From Gemmataceae bacterium (GTDB lineage: Bacteria > Planctomycetota > Planctomycetia > Gemmatales > Gemmataceae): DNA of 42,335 nucleotides. Location: positions 1 through 42,335 of the forward strand of contig JAQGHQ010000200.1 in assembly GCA_028288765.1 (NCBI GenBank), in the 5' to 3' direction. This document shows, one piece after another, positions 1-7,888 of the stretch. The notes beneath the pieces are model-generated. The model made no database searches, was not told the origin of the DNA, and saw nothing but the letters and a program-made list of their open reading frames with translations. The translations under genes were made by a program, and so were the position numbers. The first letter of the stretch is position 1. Every line of letters begins with the position of its first letter.

Positions 1-2
1 GG

Positions 3-110
3 TTGCGACGGGCGGGGAAGAAGCGCCGCGGGAAGCGGCGACCCGCGGCCTTCCAACTCGTCCAAGATCCGGCCGACCTGAACCCCTGGGAATGCGATCG
101 GTACCCATGA
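3..110 (+). CDS. Possible C-terminal end of an unidentified gene, cut by the window edge
   Basis: An open frame enters from the left edge and stops with TGA at 108-110, giving 35 residues. The first part is rich in Lys and Arg and it ends in PADLNPWECDRYP. Basic tails of this sort occur in transposases, and a mobile-element origin would fit the repeat remnant that follows, but no motif identifies the family. The stretch is short enough to be a chance open frame in GC-rich DNA. Confidence 0.25.
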   Translation: MRRAGKKRRGKRRPAAFQLVQDPADLNPWECDRYP

Positions 111-207
111 GTGTGAACGGGGGCCAAGCGCGAGATCGAGTCTTCGACCGACGCAACCGGCGGATTCGCCTGAAAAAATTGCCTCCCAGCCCTTAAGTTG
201 AGCGCTA

Positions 208-262
208 TGAGGGCGGCCCTCCGTGGCGGCCCGCGCCACGCGGGCCTTTCGACACAGCAGCT
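208..262. repeat. Remnant of the 70-bp hairpin repeat family
   Basis: Bases 234-261 match the right half of the intact element at 34322-34391 at about 24 of 28 positions (CGCCACGCGxGCCTTTCxAC then AxAGCAxC). Bases 216-233 (GCCCTCCGTGGCGGCCCG) recur exactly at 42282-42299. The left terminal repeat is not recognisable, so this is a degenerate or composite copy. Confidence 0.6.
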
Positions 263-305
263 CTGTGTTTAAATATAATTTATAGTATATGTGTCATAGC
301 CTTTG
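263..305. other. AT-rich island
   Basis: About 30 bases centred on 269-291 are almost entirely A/T, in a region that is otherwise strongly GC-rich. The tract follows the repeat remnant and lies just past the stop codon of the minus-strand gene ending at 339. It contains TATAAT at 274-279, but no plus-strand gene follows, so a promoter role is doubtful. It may be a mobile-element boundary or an unstructured 3' tail. Confidence 0.5.
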
Positions 306-338
306 CTGTTATCCCTGCGACACCGTGGATAAACAGTC

Positions 339-1733
339 TCATTTCCGCGAAACCAGGTCTCGAAACACCCTGCAGAGGATCGGAGCGGTTTCGGGGCCGA
401 GGCTGTTCATCTCCCCGTACTGTGGCTTCTTCAGGCCGTAACAGAACGGCGGCTTCTCGTCCCACTGGCGCTTGGGGATGATGTACCCGAGTTCGTCGTT
501 CCCGAGTCCGATCAACATCCGGTGCTTCCCCTTCAGCTGGGCGTAGACCGCCGGCTCGGCCGGGGCGTCCGGGAAGTCGGCCCCCGGGTCGGCCGGGTCC
601 TGCACCTTCCCGAGGACGAGTTCGGGGTAGATCTCGCCGGGGATGACGGCGACTTCGAGATCCCCGAGCTTCAAGTATCCCACCTCCGTTTTCACCGCGA
701 TCGGCTTCGCGATGTCTTTCGTCGGCGCGAACTGCTTCGGGGTCGGGTTGCCGTCCCACACGTACGCCGGGCGGCTGAGCGTGCCGAACTGCCAGGCGAG
801 CCGGTAGATGTTGTTGTCGATGGGGAGAAGGATTTCCTGGGTGCGGACGTCGAACGGGGTGAGCGTAACCGGGGTCGCCGTTGCGATCGCCTTCTCTCCG
901 AGCATGCCCACGAGCCGGCCGTACCGCTCGGCCTTCTCGAACGTCCCGTCCCGGAGGTCCTTCCCGTCCTCGTCCTTTACGGGTAGCCGGATCGTCGTCA
1001 TCAGCCCGCCGACCGTGCCGGTGAAGTACGCGACCGGGCACTTCTGCACCGCCCGCAGGTGCTTCACCGTGTAGTGGACGAAGTCGGCCGTGATCTCGGT
1101 GTTCTTGCTGTCCAGTACTTCCGGGTGGCAGTTCCACTGGACGAGGATTCCGAGGACGGCGTCGGTCTTCGGGTCGCGGAACTGGACCGCCACAAGCTCG
1201 TCGTGTTTCACGACCGGCAGGCGGGTGTCCCGGATCAGATCCGGGTCGCTCGCGGTCCCGATCCGCGCGACGGCCGGCTTGCGGGCGGCGTCCGCCGCCC
1301 TCGCGGCCGCGACACACCCGTCCTCGACCTTCTTCAGGTAGTCCGGATCGACCCCGGACTGGATCGGGCTCGCGCCCCAGAGCCCGAGCGTGTCCGGGCC
1401 TTCGTGGTTGTGGGTGGCCGAGACGAGGACGTACTTGAACCCGGGCAGGTTCTTCCGGACCCGCTCCACGCTCGTGTTGAACAACCCGACCACGTCGACC
1501 GAGACCAGGGCGATTCGGTCCGTTCCGTCGCCGAGCACCACCGCGCGGGCCGTGATCGGGTCGTGGACCTTCGTCGCCCGCCGGTCCTGCCCGAAGCCCG
1601 CGAGGAAGACCGGCTTTTTCCCGAGTTCCGGCGTGACGTCGACTTCGGCGAACCCGACGGAGAGCTCGGCTGCTCCCGCCCGGGAGGTGGGTGGGAGGAA
1701 GAGGGCGAGCGAGAGGAGAATGAGCCGAGCCAT
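339..1733 (-). CDS. Neutral/alkaline ceramidase-like exported protein
   Basis: 464 residues. The N-terminus MARLILLSLALFLPP followed by a small-residue stretch ending GAAE is a signal peptide, so the protein is exported. The mature part begins with LSVGFAEVDVTPE, typical of the neutral ceramidase N-terminal fold that planctomycetes use in many lineage-specific proteins. A conserved SATHNHEGPD motif near residue 105 and a second WNCHPE motif near residue 200 supply the expected zinc-ligand histidines. Family members hydrolyse N-acyl sphingosine, but many bacterial homologues have unknown substrates, so amidohydrolase activity is inferred. It lies 66 bp downstream of the isomerase-like gene on the same strand. 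A paralogue with an added C-terminal domain is at 34615-36717. Confidence 0.8.
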   Translation of the reverse strand: MARLILLSLALFLPPTSRAGAAELSVGFAEVDVTPELGKKPVFLAGFGQDRRATKVHDPITARAVVLGDGTDRIALVSVDVVGLFNTSVERVRKNLPGFKYVLVSATHNHEGPDTLGLWGASPIQSGVDPDYLKKVEDGCVAAARAADAARKPAVARIGTASDPDLIRDTRLPVVKHDELVAVQFRDPKTDAVLGILVQWNCHPEVLDSKNTEITADFVHYTVKHLRAVQKCPVAYFTGTVGGLMTTIRLPVKDEDGKDLRDGTFEKAERYGRLVGMLGEKAIATATPVTLTPFDVRTQEILLPIDNNIYRLAWQFGTLSRPAYVWDGNPTPKQFAPTKDIAKPIAVKTEVGYLKLGDLEVAVIPGEIYPELVLGKVQDPADPGADFPDAPAEPAVYAQLKGKHRMLIGLGNDELGYIIPKRQWDEKPPFCYGLKKPQYGEMNSLGPETAPILCRVFRDLVSRK

Positions 1734-1799
1734 CGTCGCGACCCCGGGCAGGTGGGAGACACGCGGTGCAATATCGGGTACCGAACGCCCGACCGCCGG

Positions 1800-2615
1800 C
1801 TACACGGGTTCGCATTCCAGCATGTACCGGATACTCTCGCGGGCGATCGTGTCCGGGTCGGGCGAGTAGTCGAAGACCTCGACCGACACCCAGCCGGTGT
1901 AGGTCACGTCCGCTAGCGCCCGGAAGATCGGTTTGAACTCGGTGGTCCCGAAGCCGGGCCCCCGTTTGTTCGGGTCGTTCGCGTGGAAGTGGTGCAAGAA
2001 CTCCCGGTTCGCCCGGATCACGTCCGGCGTCGGCTCGGACTCGGCCGACATCGCTTTCACGTCGAGGTGGAGTTTTACGAGTGGGTGGCCGAGCCGGCGG
2101 ATGAGTGCCACCCCCTCCGCCGCCGTGGTCATGAAGTTCGTTTCCGCCGGGGTGAGCGGTTCGAGGCAGAGGGCCACCCGCGTCTGGTCGAGGGCCGGGA
2201 GGCAGTGTGAGAGAGTGTCCGCGGCGAAATCGTCTGCTTGCCCTCGGGTGTAGCCTTCCGGGATATTCCGCTGAAACGGCGATCCCAGCACGAGGATGTC
2301 GCCGCCGAGGTCCGCGGCCGCCTGGGCCAGGTCGGCGAGGTACTCGCCCGTCCGCTTGCGGACGGGCGGGTCGGACGACGTCAGATGAAATCCTTCCGTC
2401 TTGGCGAGCAGCCAGTGCAGCCCGATGATCCGGACTCCGGCTGCCTCGGCCTGCCGCCGGAGCTCGGCCCGTCGGGCCGCGGTCACGTCGGTAATCCGCG
2501 GGGCGAGGGTGAACGGGGCGACCTCCAGGCCGGTGTAGCCGAGTTCGGCCACTCGCCCGCACACCCGGGCGTGATCCCACCCCTCGAACGTCTCATTGCA
2601 GATGGCGTATTTCAT
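1800..2615 (-). CDS. Sugar phosphate isomerase/epimerase (AP endonuclease 2-type TIM barrel)
   Basis: 271 residues starting at MKYAICNETFEGW; the frame is open upstream but the extra sequence is low-complexity and has no family resemblance. The pattern fits the xylose-isomerase-like TIM barrel: GYTGLEVAPF near residue 35, GLHWLL near 75, CLEPL near 150, LHLDVKAMSAES near 180, FHANDPNKRGPGFG near 210 and WVSVEVFDY near 240. The Glu, Asp, His and Glu in these segments are the usual divalent-metal ligands of the family. Such proteins interconvert or oxidise sugars and polyols, and the substrate cannot be read from sequence. It is cytoplasmic, with no signal peptide. It sits between the HtrA-like gene (143 bp upstream) and the ceramidase-like gene, all on the minus strand. 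Confidence 0.82.
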   Translation of the reverse strand: MKYAICNETFEGWDHARVCGRVAELGYTGLEVAPFTLAPRITDVTAARRAELRRQAEAAGVRIIGLHWLLAKTEGFHLTSSDPPVRKRTGEYLADLAQAAADLGGDILVLGSPFQRNIPEGYTRGQADDFAADTLSHCLPALDQTRVALCLEPLTPAETNFMTTAAEGVALIRRLGHPLVKLHLDVKAMSAESEPTPDVIRANREFLHHFHANDPNKRGPGFGTTEFKPIFRALADVTYTGWVSVEVFDYSPDPDTIARESIRYMLECEPV

Positions 2616-2758
2616 GGCTGGATTGTGGTTGGTGGCGCGGTGCGGAGTTGATACCGGGGGGTTGCTATCGGAATCAGGCCCGCGACACCGGGTGGCAGAC
2701 GTCCGCCCGGGATGAACCGGGCATAAAACGAAACACGAAACACCACAATACTGAACAC

Positions 2759-4282
2759 TCAAGGCAGCGTCACTTCGCGCGCCCGGGGGTTGTCGAGGGA
2801 GACGTCGTAGACGGTCAGTTTCACCGATTGAATGCCCTTCGCCGCCTGGTAGAAATCCGCCGGGCTCGGGGTCGGGGTGCCGTTGACGTGGGTGATGAGC
2901 CAGCTCTTGGTCTCCCCGATCGCCCGGAACCGGGCGGCGGCCGGGGAGTCGGGCACCAGCTCGCGCACCGTCACCCCGGCCGGGACGTCGAGCCCGGCCC
3001 GGATGCCGTCGGTCAACGTCATGGCTAGGACGCTCTCGTAATCGACCCACAGCCCGAACACCGGCGCCGGGCGGACGGACGCGAGAAACGACGTGTCGCT
3101 CTTGAACTTCGCCAGCGTCACGTCAACGCCCCACGGGTCCTGACCGCGCCGGGAGACCGCCAGTCGTACTTTGGTCCCGGCGAGCGCCGACCCGACCCGC
3201 AGGAGCAGGTCTTCGTAGGTATTGGCCCGGTGGTCGTTGATCCGGACGATCCGGTCGGTCGGCTGTAGCCCGGCGAGCGCGGCCGGGCTGCGCGGGGTTA
3301 CCGACTTGAGCGTGACCCCCGGCACCTCCTCGTTCAGCGCCACCCCCAGGAACCCGTACTCCACCTCCTCGCCCCGCCGGAGGACGTCGACGATCCGCCG
3401 GAGGTTCTCGTCGAGCGGGACCGCGTACCCGACCCCATTCTCCCCGCCACCCTCGACCGCCGTGGTGGTCGAGAGCCCGATCAGCTGCCCGTCCAGGTTG
3501 AGCAGGGCCACCCCGCTGTACCCGAGGTTCGCGCGGGCGTCGTACGCGAGGACGGGGGAGTAGTTGTACACGCTCCGGTGGACGGGCGGGGCGGTCAGGA
3601 TCCGGGTCCGGGCCCCGAGCCGCCGCTGGATGTTGGTCACGCTGCCCAGCGCGGCGGCCGGCCGGTTCATCGCGAACCCGCCGGCGTACGGGTGTGCCAT
3701 CGGCACCACCAGCTTGCCCGGGAATACGGTCGCCTTCCCGCCCGCGTCCTCCGGCAGCCGGACGGTGGCAAGACGGATCGGTTTCAACCCCTCGGGCGGG
3801 GTGAGAAGCTTGAGCACGGCCAGGTCGCTCCGGACGTCCGCGGCGTGAATGTCGGCGTACGACCCCTTGCCGCCCGGGAGGTGGACGTAAATCTTCGTCG
3901 CCCCGTCGACCGAGTGCGCGTTGACGAGGACGAGCCCGGCCGGGTCGATCACCACCCCTCCGGCGTAGCCGTGGTCGGGGATGCTGACGGGGTCCGAGAG
4001 GTCGAGGTGGCGGGCGAGATCGGCCTTACCGGGCTCGGCTTTCAGGAATGCCTGCCGGTCGAACCCGCCGAGCTGGCCGGGGTGCTCGGGAGCCTTCGCC
4101 GGCTTCGGGTATTTCTCGCTCCGCGACACGACCACGCAGGCGACGGACGGGCCGGCGGTTTCGTGGAGGGTCTTGAGTTGCTGCTCGAGTCGGAGCAGGT
4201 CGTCCTTCGTCGGCTCGGCCGCCCGGCCCGGAATCAGGGCGGCGAGGGCGGCGAGAGCCAGGCATCCGGCAAAAAAGCGCAT
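2759..4282 (-). CDS. HtrA/DegP-like serine protease with two PDZ domains
   Basis: 507 residues from MRFFAGCLALAAL, chosen over an ATG 21 bases upstream because it begins directly with a signal peptide ending PGRAAE. The trypsin-like domain shows His123 in LVNAHSVDGA, Asp153 in VRSDLAVLKL and Ser256 in LGYSGVALLN, so the triad is complete. The serine motif is GYSGV, whereas HtrA proteins usually have GNSGG, which may alter the oxyanion hole. PDZ1 spans about residues 308-395 (FLGVALNEE, then SPAALAGLQPTDRI). A more degenerate PDZ2 spans about 420-500. It is likely an extracytoplasmic protein quality-control protease or a chaperone with reduced activity. It lies downstream of hemE across a 264-bp gap containing a small hairpin (4398-4414). 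Confidence 0.83.
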   Translation of the reverse strand: MRFFAGCLALAALAALIPGRAAEPTKDDLLRLEQQLKTLHETAGPSVACVVVSRSEKYPKPAKAPEHPGQLGGFDRQAFLKAEPGKADLARHLDLSDPVSIPDHGYAGGVVIDPAGLVLVNAHSVDGATKIYVHLPGGKGSYADIHAADVRSDLAVLKLLTPPEGLKPIRLATVRLPEDAGGKATVFPGKLVVPMAHPYAGGFAMNRPAAALGSVTNIQRRLGARTRILTAPPVHRSVYNYSPVLAYDARANLGYSGVALLNLDGQLIGLSTTTAVEGGGENGVGYAVPLDENLRRIVDVLRRGEEVEYGFLGVALNEEVPGVTLKSVTPRSPAALAGLQPTDRIVRINDHRANTYEDLLLRVGSALAGTKVRLAVSRRGQDPWGVDVTLAKFKSDTSFLASVRPAPVFGLWVDYESVLAMTLTDGIRAGLDVPAGVTVRELVPDSPAAARFRAIGETKSWLITHVNGTPTPSPADFYQAAKGIQSVKLTVYDVSLDNPRAREVTLP

Positions 4283-4546
4283 GACCGACCCCGGCGGAGA
4301 CACGGCAGGGGAGAATGGAAGTGTTGTAACCCGGATCAGGAAGGAAAACCAGGACGGGATGGGCCGATATGTGGGTGGCGAGGCCCACCCCGGGCAACGA
4401 ACGGCCGCCGTTCGGCGGCGTTAAGGACTCTTCGCCCCGGGAATGGGGTTTGCCCGCCGCCCTGTGGCGGGAGCGTTGGGCGGTCTCCACGCCCGCGGTC
4501 TGGCGGCCGAAATATCCCAGATACCGGGCCGGTTCGAGGGTGAGGG

Positions 4547-5566
4547 TCATTCCCCCTTCGCCGCGCGGATGTACGTCTCGAAGTTGGCGACCGGGGTTCC
4601 CTTGTCGACGCCGTGGTTCAGGTTCACGATGTGCCGGCGCCCGCCCCCGGCCCGGACGCATGCCCGGGTCGCCGCCGCGACCTGCTCCGGGGTGCCGGAC
4701 CGCAGCACCTCCTCGGCGACGTTCCCCTGGAACACCAGATGCGGGTACTCGCGGTGGGCGGCGGCGAGGTCGTGCCGGGTACCCAGACTGACCACTTCCG
4801 CCCCGGCCCCCGCCATCCGGTCCAGGTACGGCCCTTCCTTGACAAACAGGATGCGCGGCACCCCGGTCGCGCCGGCGAGGATCGCCCGGTGGTAGGGCTG
4901 CGCCCACGCGTCGTACTCGGCCGGGGTGAGCATGCCGGCCCACGAGTCGAAAAGCTGATACAGCTCGGCCCCCTCGCCGATGAGGGTGTTCAGGAACCCG
5001 ACCGTGGCCGTCGCGAGTTTCTCCAGGAGGCCGTTCCACACGGCGGGTTGTTCGGCGGCGAACCGCCGGGTGGCGGCCACGTCCTTCCCGGTCCCGATGC
5101 AATACGTCGCGACGGTGAACGGCGCGCCCGCGAACGCGATCACCGGCAGTTCCCCCCGGAGTTCCTCCTTCACCCGTTTCAGCAGCGTCCGGATGTGTCG
5201 GTACGAGTCCGGGTCGGGAAGGGCCGTGAGGCGGTCGAGGTCCTGGCGGGTGTGGACGGGTCGGTCCGGGACCGGGCCGGCCCCGGTCTTGAGCTCGAAC
5301 GGCAGGCCCATCGCGACGGGTAGAGTGGTGATGTCGTAGAAGAGGATGATCGCGTCCACCCCGAACCGCTTCGGGCACAGCGACGCGCGGGCGGCCCGCT
5401 CCACGTCTTCGGAGAATGCATAGAAGGACTGGCCGGCCCGGACCCTGTTGAACTCCGGGTCCCACCGCCCGGCCTGCCGCATCGCCCAGACCGGCGGCCG
5501 CTCCACCGCCTCCCCGCGGGCGGCCCGGACGAGCAGGTGATCGGTCGGGGCGGGGGAGTCGGCCAT
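4547..5566 (-). CDS. hemE: Uroporphyrinogen decarboxylase
   Basis: 339 residues, close to the usual 340-355. The enzyme removes four carboxyl groups from uroporphyrinogen III to give coproporphyrinogen III in heme synthesis, in the cytosol. PVWAMRQAGR near the N-terminus is the first family signature (PVWxMRQAGR). VDAIILFYDITTLPVAMG carries the catalytic Asp, and NLNHGVDKGTP near the C-terminus carries the conserved His. LFDSWAGMLTP is also typical. The usual RYLPEY after the signature is RWDPEF here, a small deviation. The start at MADSPAPTDHL was preferred to an in-frame ATG 69 bases upstream that would add a non-homologous basic tail overlapping the ubiE stop. It is 40 bp downstream of ubiE/menG and probably co-transcribed with it. 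Confidence 0.95.
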   Translation of the reverse strand: MADSPAPTDHLLVRAARGEAVERPPVWAMRQAGRWDPEFNRVRAGQSFYAFSEDVERAARASLCPKRFGVDAIILFYDITTLPVAMGLPFELKTGAGPVPDRPVHTRQDLDRLTALPDPDSYRHIRTLLKRVKEELRGELPVIAFAGAPFTVATYCIGTGKDVAATRRFAAEQPAVWNGLLEKLATATVGFLNTLIGEGAELYQLFDSWAGMLTPAEYDAWAQPYHRAILAGATGVPRILFVKEGPYLDRMAGAGAEVVSLGTRHDLAAAHREYPHLVFQGNVAEEVLRSGTPEQVAAATRACVRAGGGRRHIVNLNHGVDKGTPVANFETYIRAAKGE

Positions 5567-5606
5567 TGGGCACCGGTGGTGGAAGAACCGAACCCCGACC
5601 CTGACC

Positions 5607-6347
5607 CTAAGAGGGAAGGGGTTTCTTCCCAACATACAAGGTGGCGATCCCGAACGTGAACAGCTCGTACCGCACCTCGGTCAGCCCGTGGTCCCGCATC
5701 TTGGCGGCGAGGACATCGTACTCCGGGAACCGGAGGACGCTTTCGGGCAGGTACTTGTATGCGTTCTCCTGGTTGCGGGCCAGCAGCTGGCCGACCCGCG
5801 GCAGGATGTGTCGGAAGTAAAAGGAATAGACCCGGCCGAGAACACGGTTGCGGGGCCGGGAGAACTCGAGGATCGCGACCCGTCCGCCGGGCCGGGTCAC
5901 CCGCACCATCTCGGCCAGCCCGCGGTCGGTATCGGTCACGTTTCGCAAACCAAATGCCACGGCGACGATCTGGAACGTGTCGGCGGGGAAGGGCAGGGCC
6001 TGGGCGTCGGCCTCCAGGAACCGGATCCGTCCGCCGGCCCCGGCGCCGCCGGTCTTCTCGATCGCCCGGACCAACATCTCGTGACAGAAGTCGGCGCCGA
6101 CAATCGGCACCGCACCACGCGCGGCCCGGTCGTAGGCCAGGGCGAGGTCGCCGGTGCCGGTACACAGATCGAGGATCGGCCCGGCGTCGGCCGGCCCCGG
6201 TGGGACGAGCCTGGTCGTTCTCGCCCGCCACGCCCGGTCGATGTTCAGGCTCAGGGCGTGGTTCAGGAAGTCGTACCACGGTGCGATCTGGCCGAACATC
6301 CGGCGGATCCGCACTTCGCGCCTGTCGAGTAGTTCGGGTGAAGACAC
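5607..6347 (-). CDS. ubiE: Demethylmenaquinone/ubiquinone C-methyltransferase
   Basis: 246 residues, a typical length for the UbiE/MenG family. The enzyme transfers a methyl group from S-adenosylmethionine to demethylmenaquinone (or a ubiquinone precursor). Visible family features are MFGQIAPWYDFLNHALSLNID near the N-terminus, the SAM-binding ILDLCTGTGDLAL, the acidic-loop region LEADAQALPFP, FGLRNVTDTDRGL, and GGRVAILEFSRP followed by YFRHILPRVG. The gene leads a minus-strand group with hemE and diverges from the LURP-one-related gene at 6449 across about 100 bp that should hold both promoters. Planctomycetes normally make menaquinone, so MenG is the likelier role; that choice is inference. 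Confidence 0.94.
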   Translation of the reverse strand: MSSPELLDRREVRIRRMFGQIAPWYDFLNHALSLNIDRAWRARTTRLVPPGPADAGPILDLCTGTGDLALAYDRAARGAVPIVGADFCHEMLVRAIEKTGGAGAGGRIRFLEADAQALPFPADTFQIVAVAFGLRNVTDTDRGLAEMVRVTRPGGRVAILEFSRPRNRVLGRVYSFYFRHILPRVGQLLARNQENAYKYLPESVLRFPEYDVLAAKMRDHGLTEVRYELFTFGIATLYVGKKPLPS

Positions 6348-6448
6348 AAAAATCGCTCGGATAAACGGTGGTGAACGGCCCGCCTTCGGTTTATAACCTT
6401 AACCGTTGTCCGGTTGCGAACATAACCCTGGAATGCGGAGTCCCCATC

Positions 6449-7081
6449 GTGCTCAACAAGGATCTGTTCGTTGTGAAGGAGAAGGCCAAGCTTCTCTCCT
6501 CCCGTAACTCTTACGAAATCCTTGACAACACCGCCAAGGTGATCGGTACCGCCGAGCAGAAGACGGGCGGGCTTGCCCTGCTCCTCGGGATGGTAATGGG
6601 CGACCCCCCGACCCGGATCGATTTCCGGCAGAAGCCGGACGACTCGCTCGTGTTCACCGTCCGCCGGCGGGGCTACTTATTCAAGAAGGTGGAGGTGGTA
6701 GACGCCCAGGGTCAGCTGATCGGTCGGTACAAGGCGAAGCGGTTCAGCATCAGCGGCGGCTTTCATGTTTACGACAAGGACGGAAAACATACTGCCGAGA
6801 TCCGGGGCAAACTGCTGAAGGCCAACTATACCTTCTTTACCCCGGACGGAAAAACGGAGATGGGGAGCGTGGCGAAGAAGTGGGGCGGGATGGCCCGCGA
6901 GCTATTCACCTCGGCCGACATGTACGGGGTGCAGATCGCGCCGGGGTTTTCCGGCGACCCGACGGCGAAGATGTTGATCCTTGGGGCCGCGGTCGCGATC
7001 GACGCCCTGATGAACAAGCGGGGCGGGGCGAAAGCCGGCGGAACCAGTGACAAAGCCGGCGGAACCAGTGACGACGACTGA
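6449..7081 (+). CDS. LURP-one-related (Tubby-like fold) protein, first of a tandem pair
   Basis: 210 residues from GTG at 6449, chosen because CGGAG at 6436-6440 is a well-spaced ribosome site and because the downstream paralogue also starts GTG-CTC with the same following residues (FVVKE). The frame is open upstream but not homologous. The sequence fits the LURP-one-related/YxjI family: FVVKEKAKLLSSRNSYEIL, a phosphate-like DSLVFTVRRRGYLFKKVEVVDA segment, and GGFHVYDKDGK. These proteins adopt a 12-strand barrel related to Tubby and phospholipid scramblases; their bacterial role is unknown. The C-terminus carries two exact 21-bp repeats (7031-7072) encoding KAGGTSD twice. Cytoplasmic or membrane-associated location is inferred. 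Confidence 0.78.
   Translation: MLNKDLFVVKEKAKLLSSRNSYEILDNTAKVIGTAEQKTGGLALLLGMVMGDPPTRIDFRQKPDDSLVFTVRRRGYLFKKVEVVDAQGQLIGRYKAKRFSISGGFHVYDKDGKHTAEIRGKLLKANYTFFTPDGKTEMGSVAKKWGGMARELFTSADMYGVQIAPGFSGDPTAKMLILGAAVAIDALMNKRGGAKAGGTSDKAGGTSDDD
7031..7072 (+). repeat. Two-copy 21-bp tandem repeat in the coding tail
   Basis: Bases 7031-7051 and 7052-7072 are identical, each encoding KAGGTSD, just before the final DD and stop. The unit length keeps the reading frame. Slippage or duplication in a flexible tail is the simplest explanation. Confidence 0.9.
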
Positions 7082-7162
7082 CGGACGGGCCCGACCCTCG
7101 TATCTCGTCAGGGCCGTATCGCCTGACTCGCCAGGAAGCTCTGTCGAAGCCCCGTGTTCGTT

Positions 7163-7184
7163 GGTCGGGTCTCCAGACCCGACC
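7163..7184. repeat. Palindrome with GGTCTCCAGACC-type core
   Basis: GGTCGGGTCT, CC, AGACCCGACC forms a 10-bp perfect stem around a two-base centre in the 137-bp gap between the two LURP-one genes. The core GGxxTCTCCAGAxxCC recurs at 31782-31803 with different flanking stem bases that still pair, so the pairing has been kept. No T-run follows, so it is not a standard terminator. Confidence 0.7.
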
Positions 7185-7218
7185 CGAAGGGCCGCTTCTA
7201 ACGAGCGAGGAGACATCC

Positions 7219-7839
7219 GTGCTCGATCGCAACCGCTTCGTCGTCAAGGAACAGATCAAGATCCTTTCGTCGACCCAGACGTACGCGATCATGGACGGCG
7301 AGTCCGGCGAGCAGACCGGGACCGCCCAGGAGGTGATCGGCTTGCTCGTGAAGGCCCTCCGGTGGGTGATGAGCAAGCAACTCCTGCCGACGCGGGTCGA
7401 AGTCCGGGAGAAGCCGGACGACTCGCTGGTGTTCACGATCCGCCGCGGGGTCTACCTGTTCCGGTCCCGGGTCGAGGTGCTCGACGCCCAGGGCGCGTTG
7501 ATCGGCTACTTCAGGAGCAAGATCCTCACCATCAGCGGGGGGTTCCACGTTTACGACAAGGACGACAAGCACTTCGCCGAGGTGAAGGGGAAGATGTTCG
7601 GGTTCGACTACCGGTTCCGGACCCCGGACGGGAAGATGGAACTCGGGCGGGTGTCGAAGAAGTGGGGCGGGGTGATGAAGGAACTGTTCACGTCGGCCGA
7701 CAGCTACGGGGTCGAGATCAACCCCGAGCTGGCCGAGCAGCCGATGGCGAAGATGCTGATCCTCGCCGCCGTCCTGGCGATCGACCTGATCTACAAGTCC
7801 GAGTCGCGGACGGTGGACGTCCCGGGTCTGGGGGATTAG
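7219..7839 (+). CDS. LURP-one-related (Tubby-like fold) protein, second of a tandem pair
   Basis: 206 residues from GTG at 7219, preceded by GCGAGGAGACATCC, a good ribosome site. It aligns along its whole length with the upstream gene: FVVKEQIKILSS, EKPDDSLVFTIRRGVYLF, SGGFHVYDKDDKHFAEVKG, then RVSKKWGG and KELFTSADSYGVEINP. The pair therefore arose by duplication. Family membership (LURP-one-related, with a fold shared with phospholipid scramblases) is recognisable; the function is not. The end PGLGD lacks the repeated tail of the first copy. The gene is followed 49 bp later by the M24 peptidase, possibly in one transcript. Confidence 0.78.
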   Translation: MLDRNRFVVKEQIKILSSTQTYAIMDGESGEQTGTAQEVIGLLVKALRWVMSKQLLPTRVEVREKPDDSLVFTIRRGVYLFRSRVEVLDAQGALIGYFRSKILTISGGFHVYDKDDKHFAEVKGKMFGFDYRFRTPDGKMELGRVSKKWGGVMKELFTSADSYGVEINPELAEQPMAKMLILAAVLAIDLIYKSESRTVDVPGLGD

Positions 7840-7888
7840 TGCTAACCGGCCGCGCGTAGCCCGCCCAGGGAGGTTAAAGGAGACGGCC

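Noticed and set aside
274..279. Promoter -10 box TATAAT
   Set aside because: It lies in an AT-rich island with no plus-strand gene downstream and no -35 partner, so it is probably a composition effect.
280..2580. Very long open frame on the minus strand overlapping the ceramidase and isomerase genes
   Set aside because: It is extremely Arg/Pro/Gly-rich with no domain; it is the off-frame shadow of two well-supported genes in GC-rich DNA.
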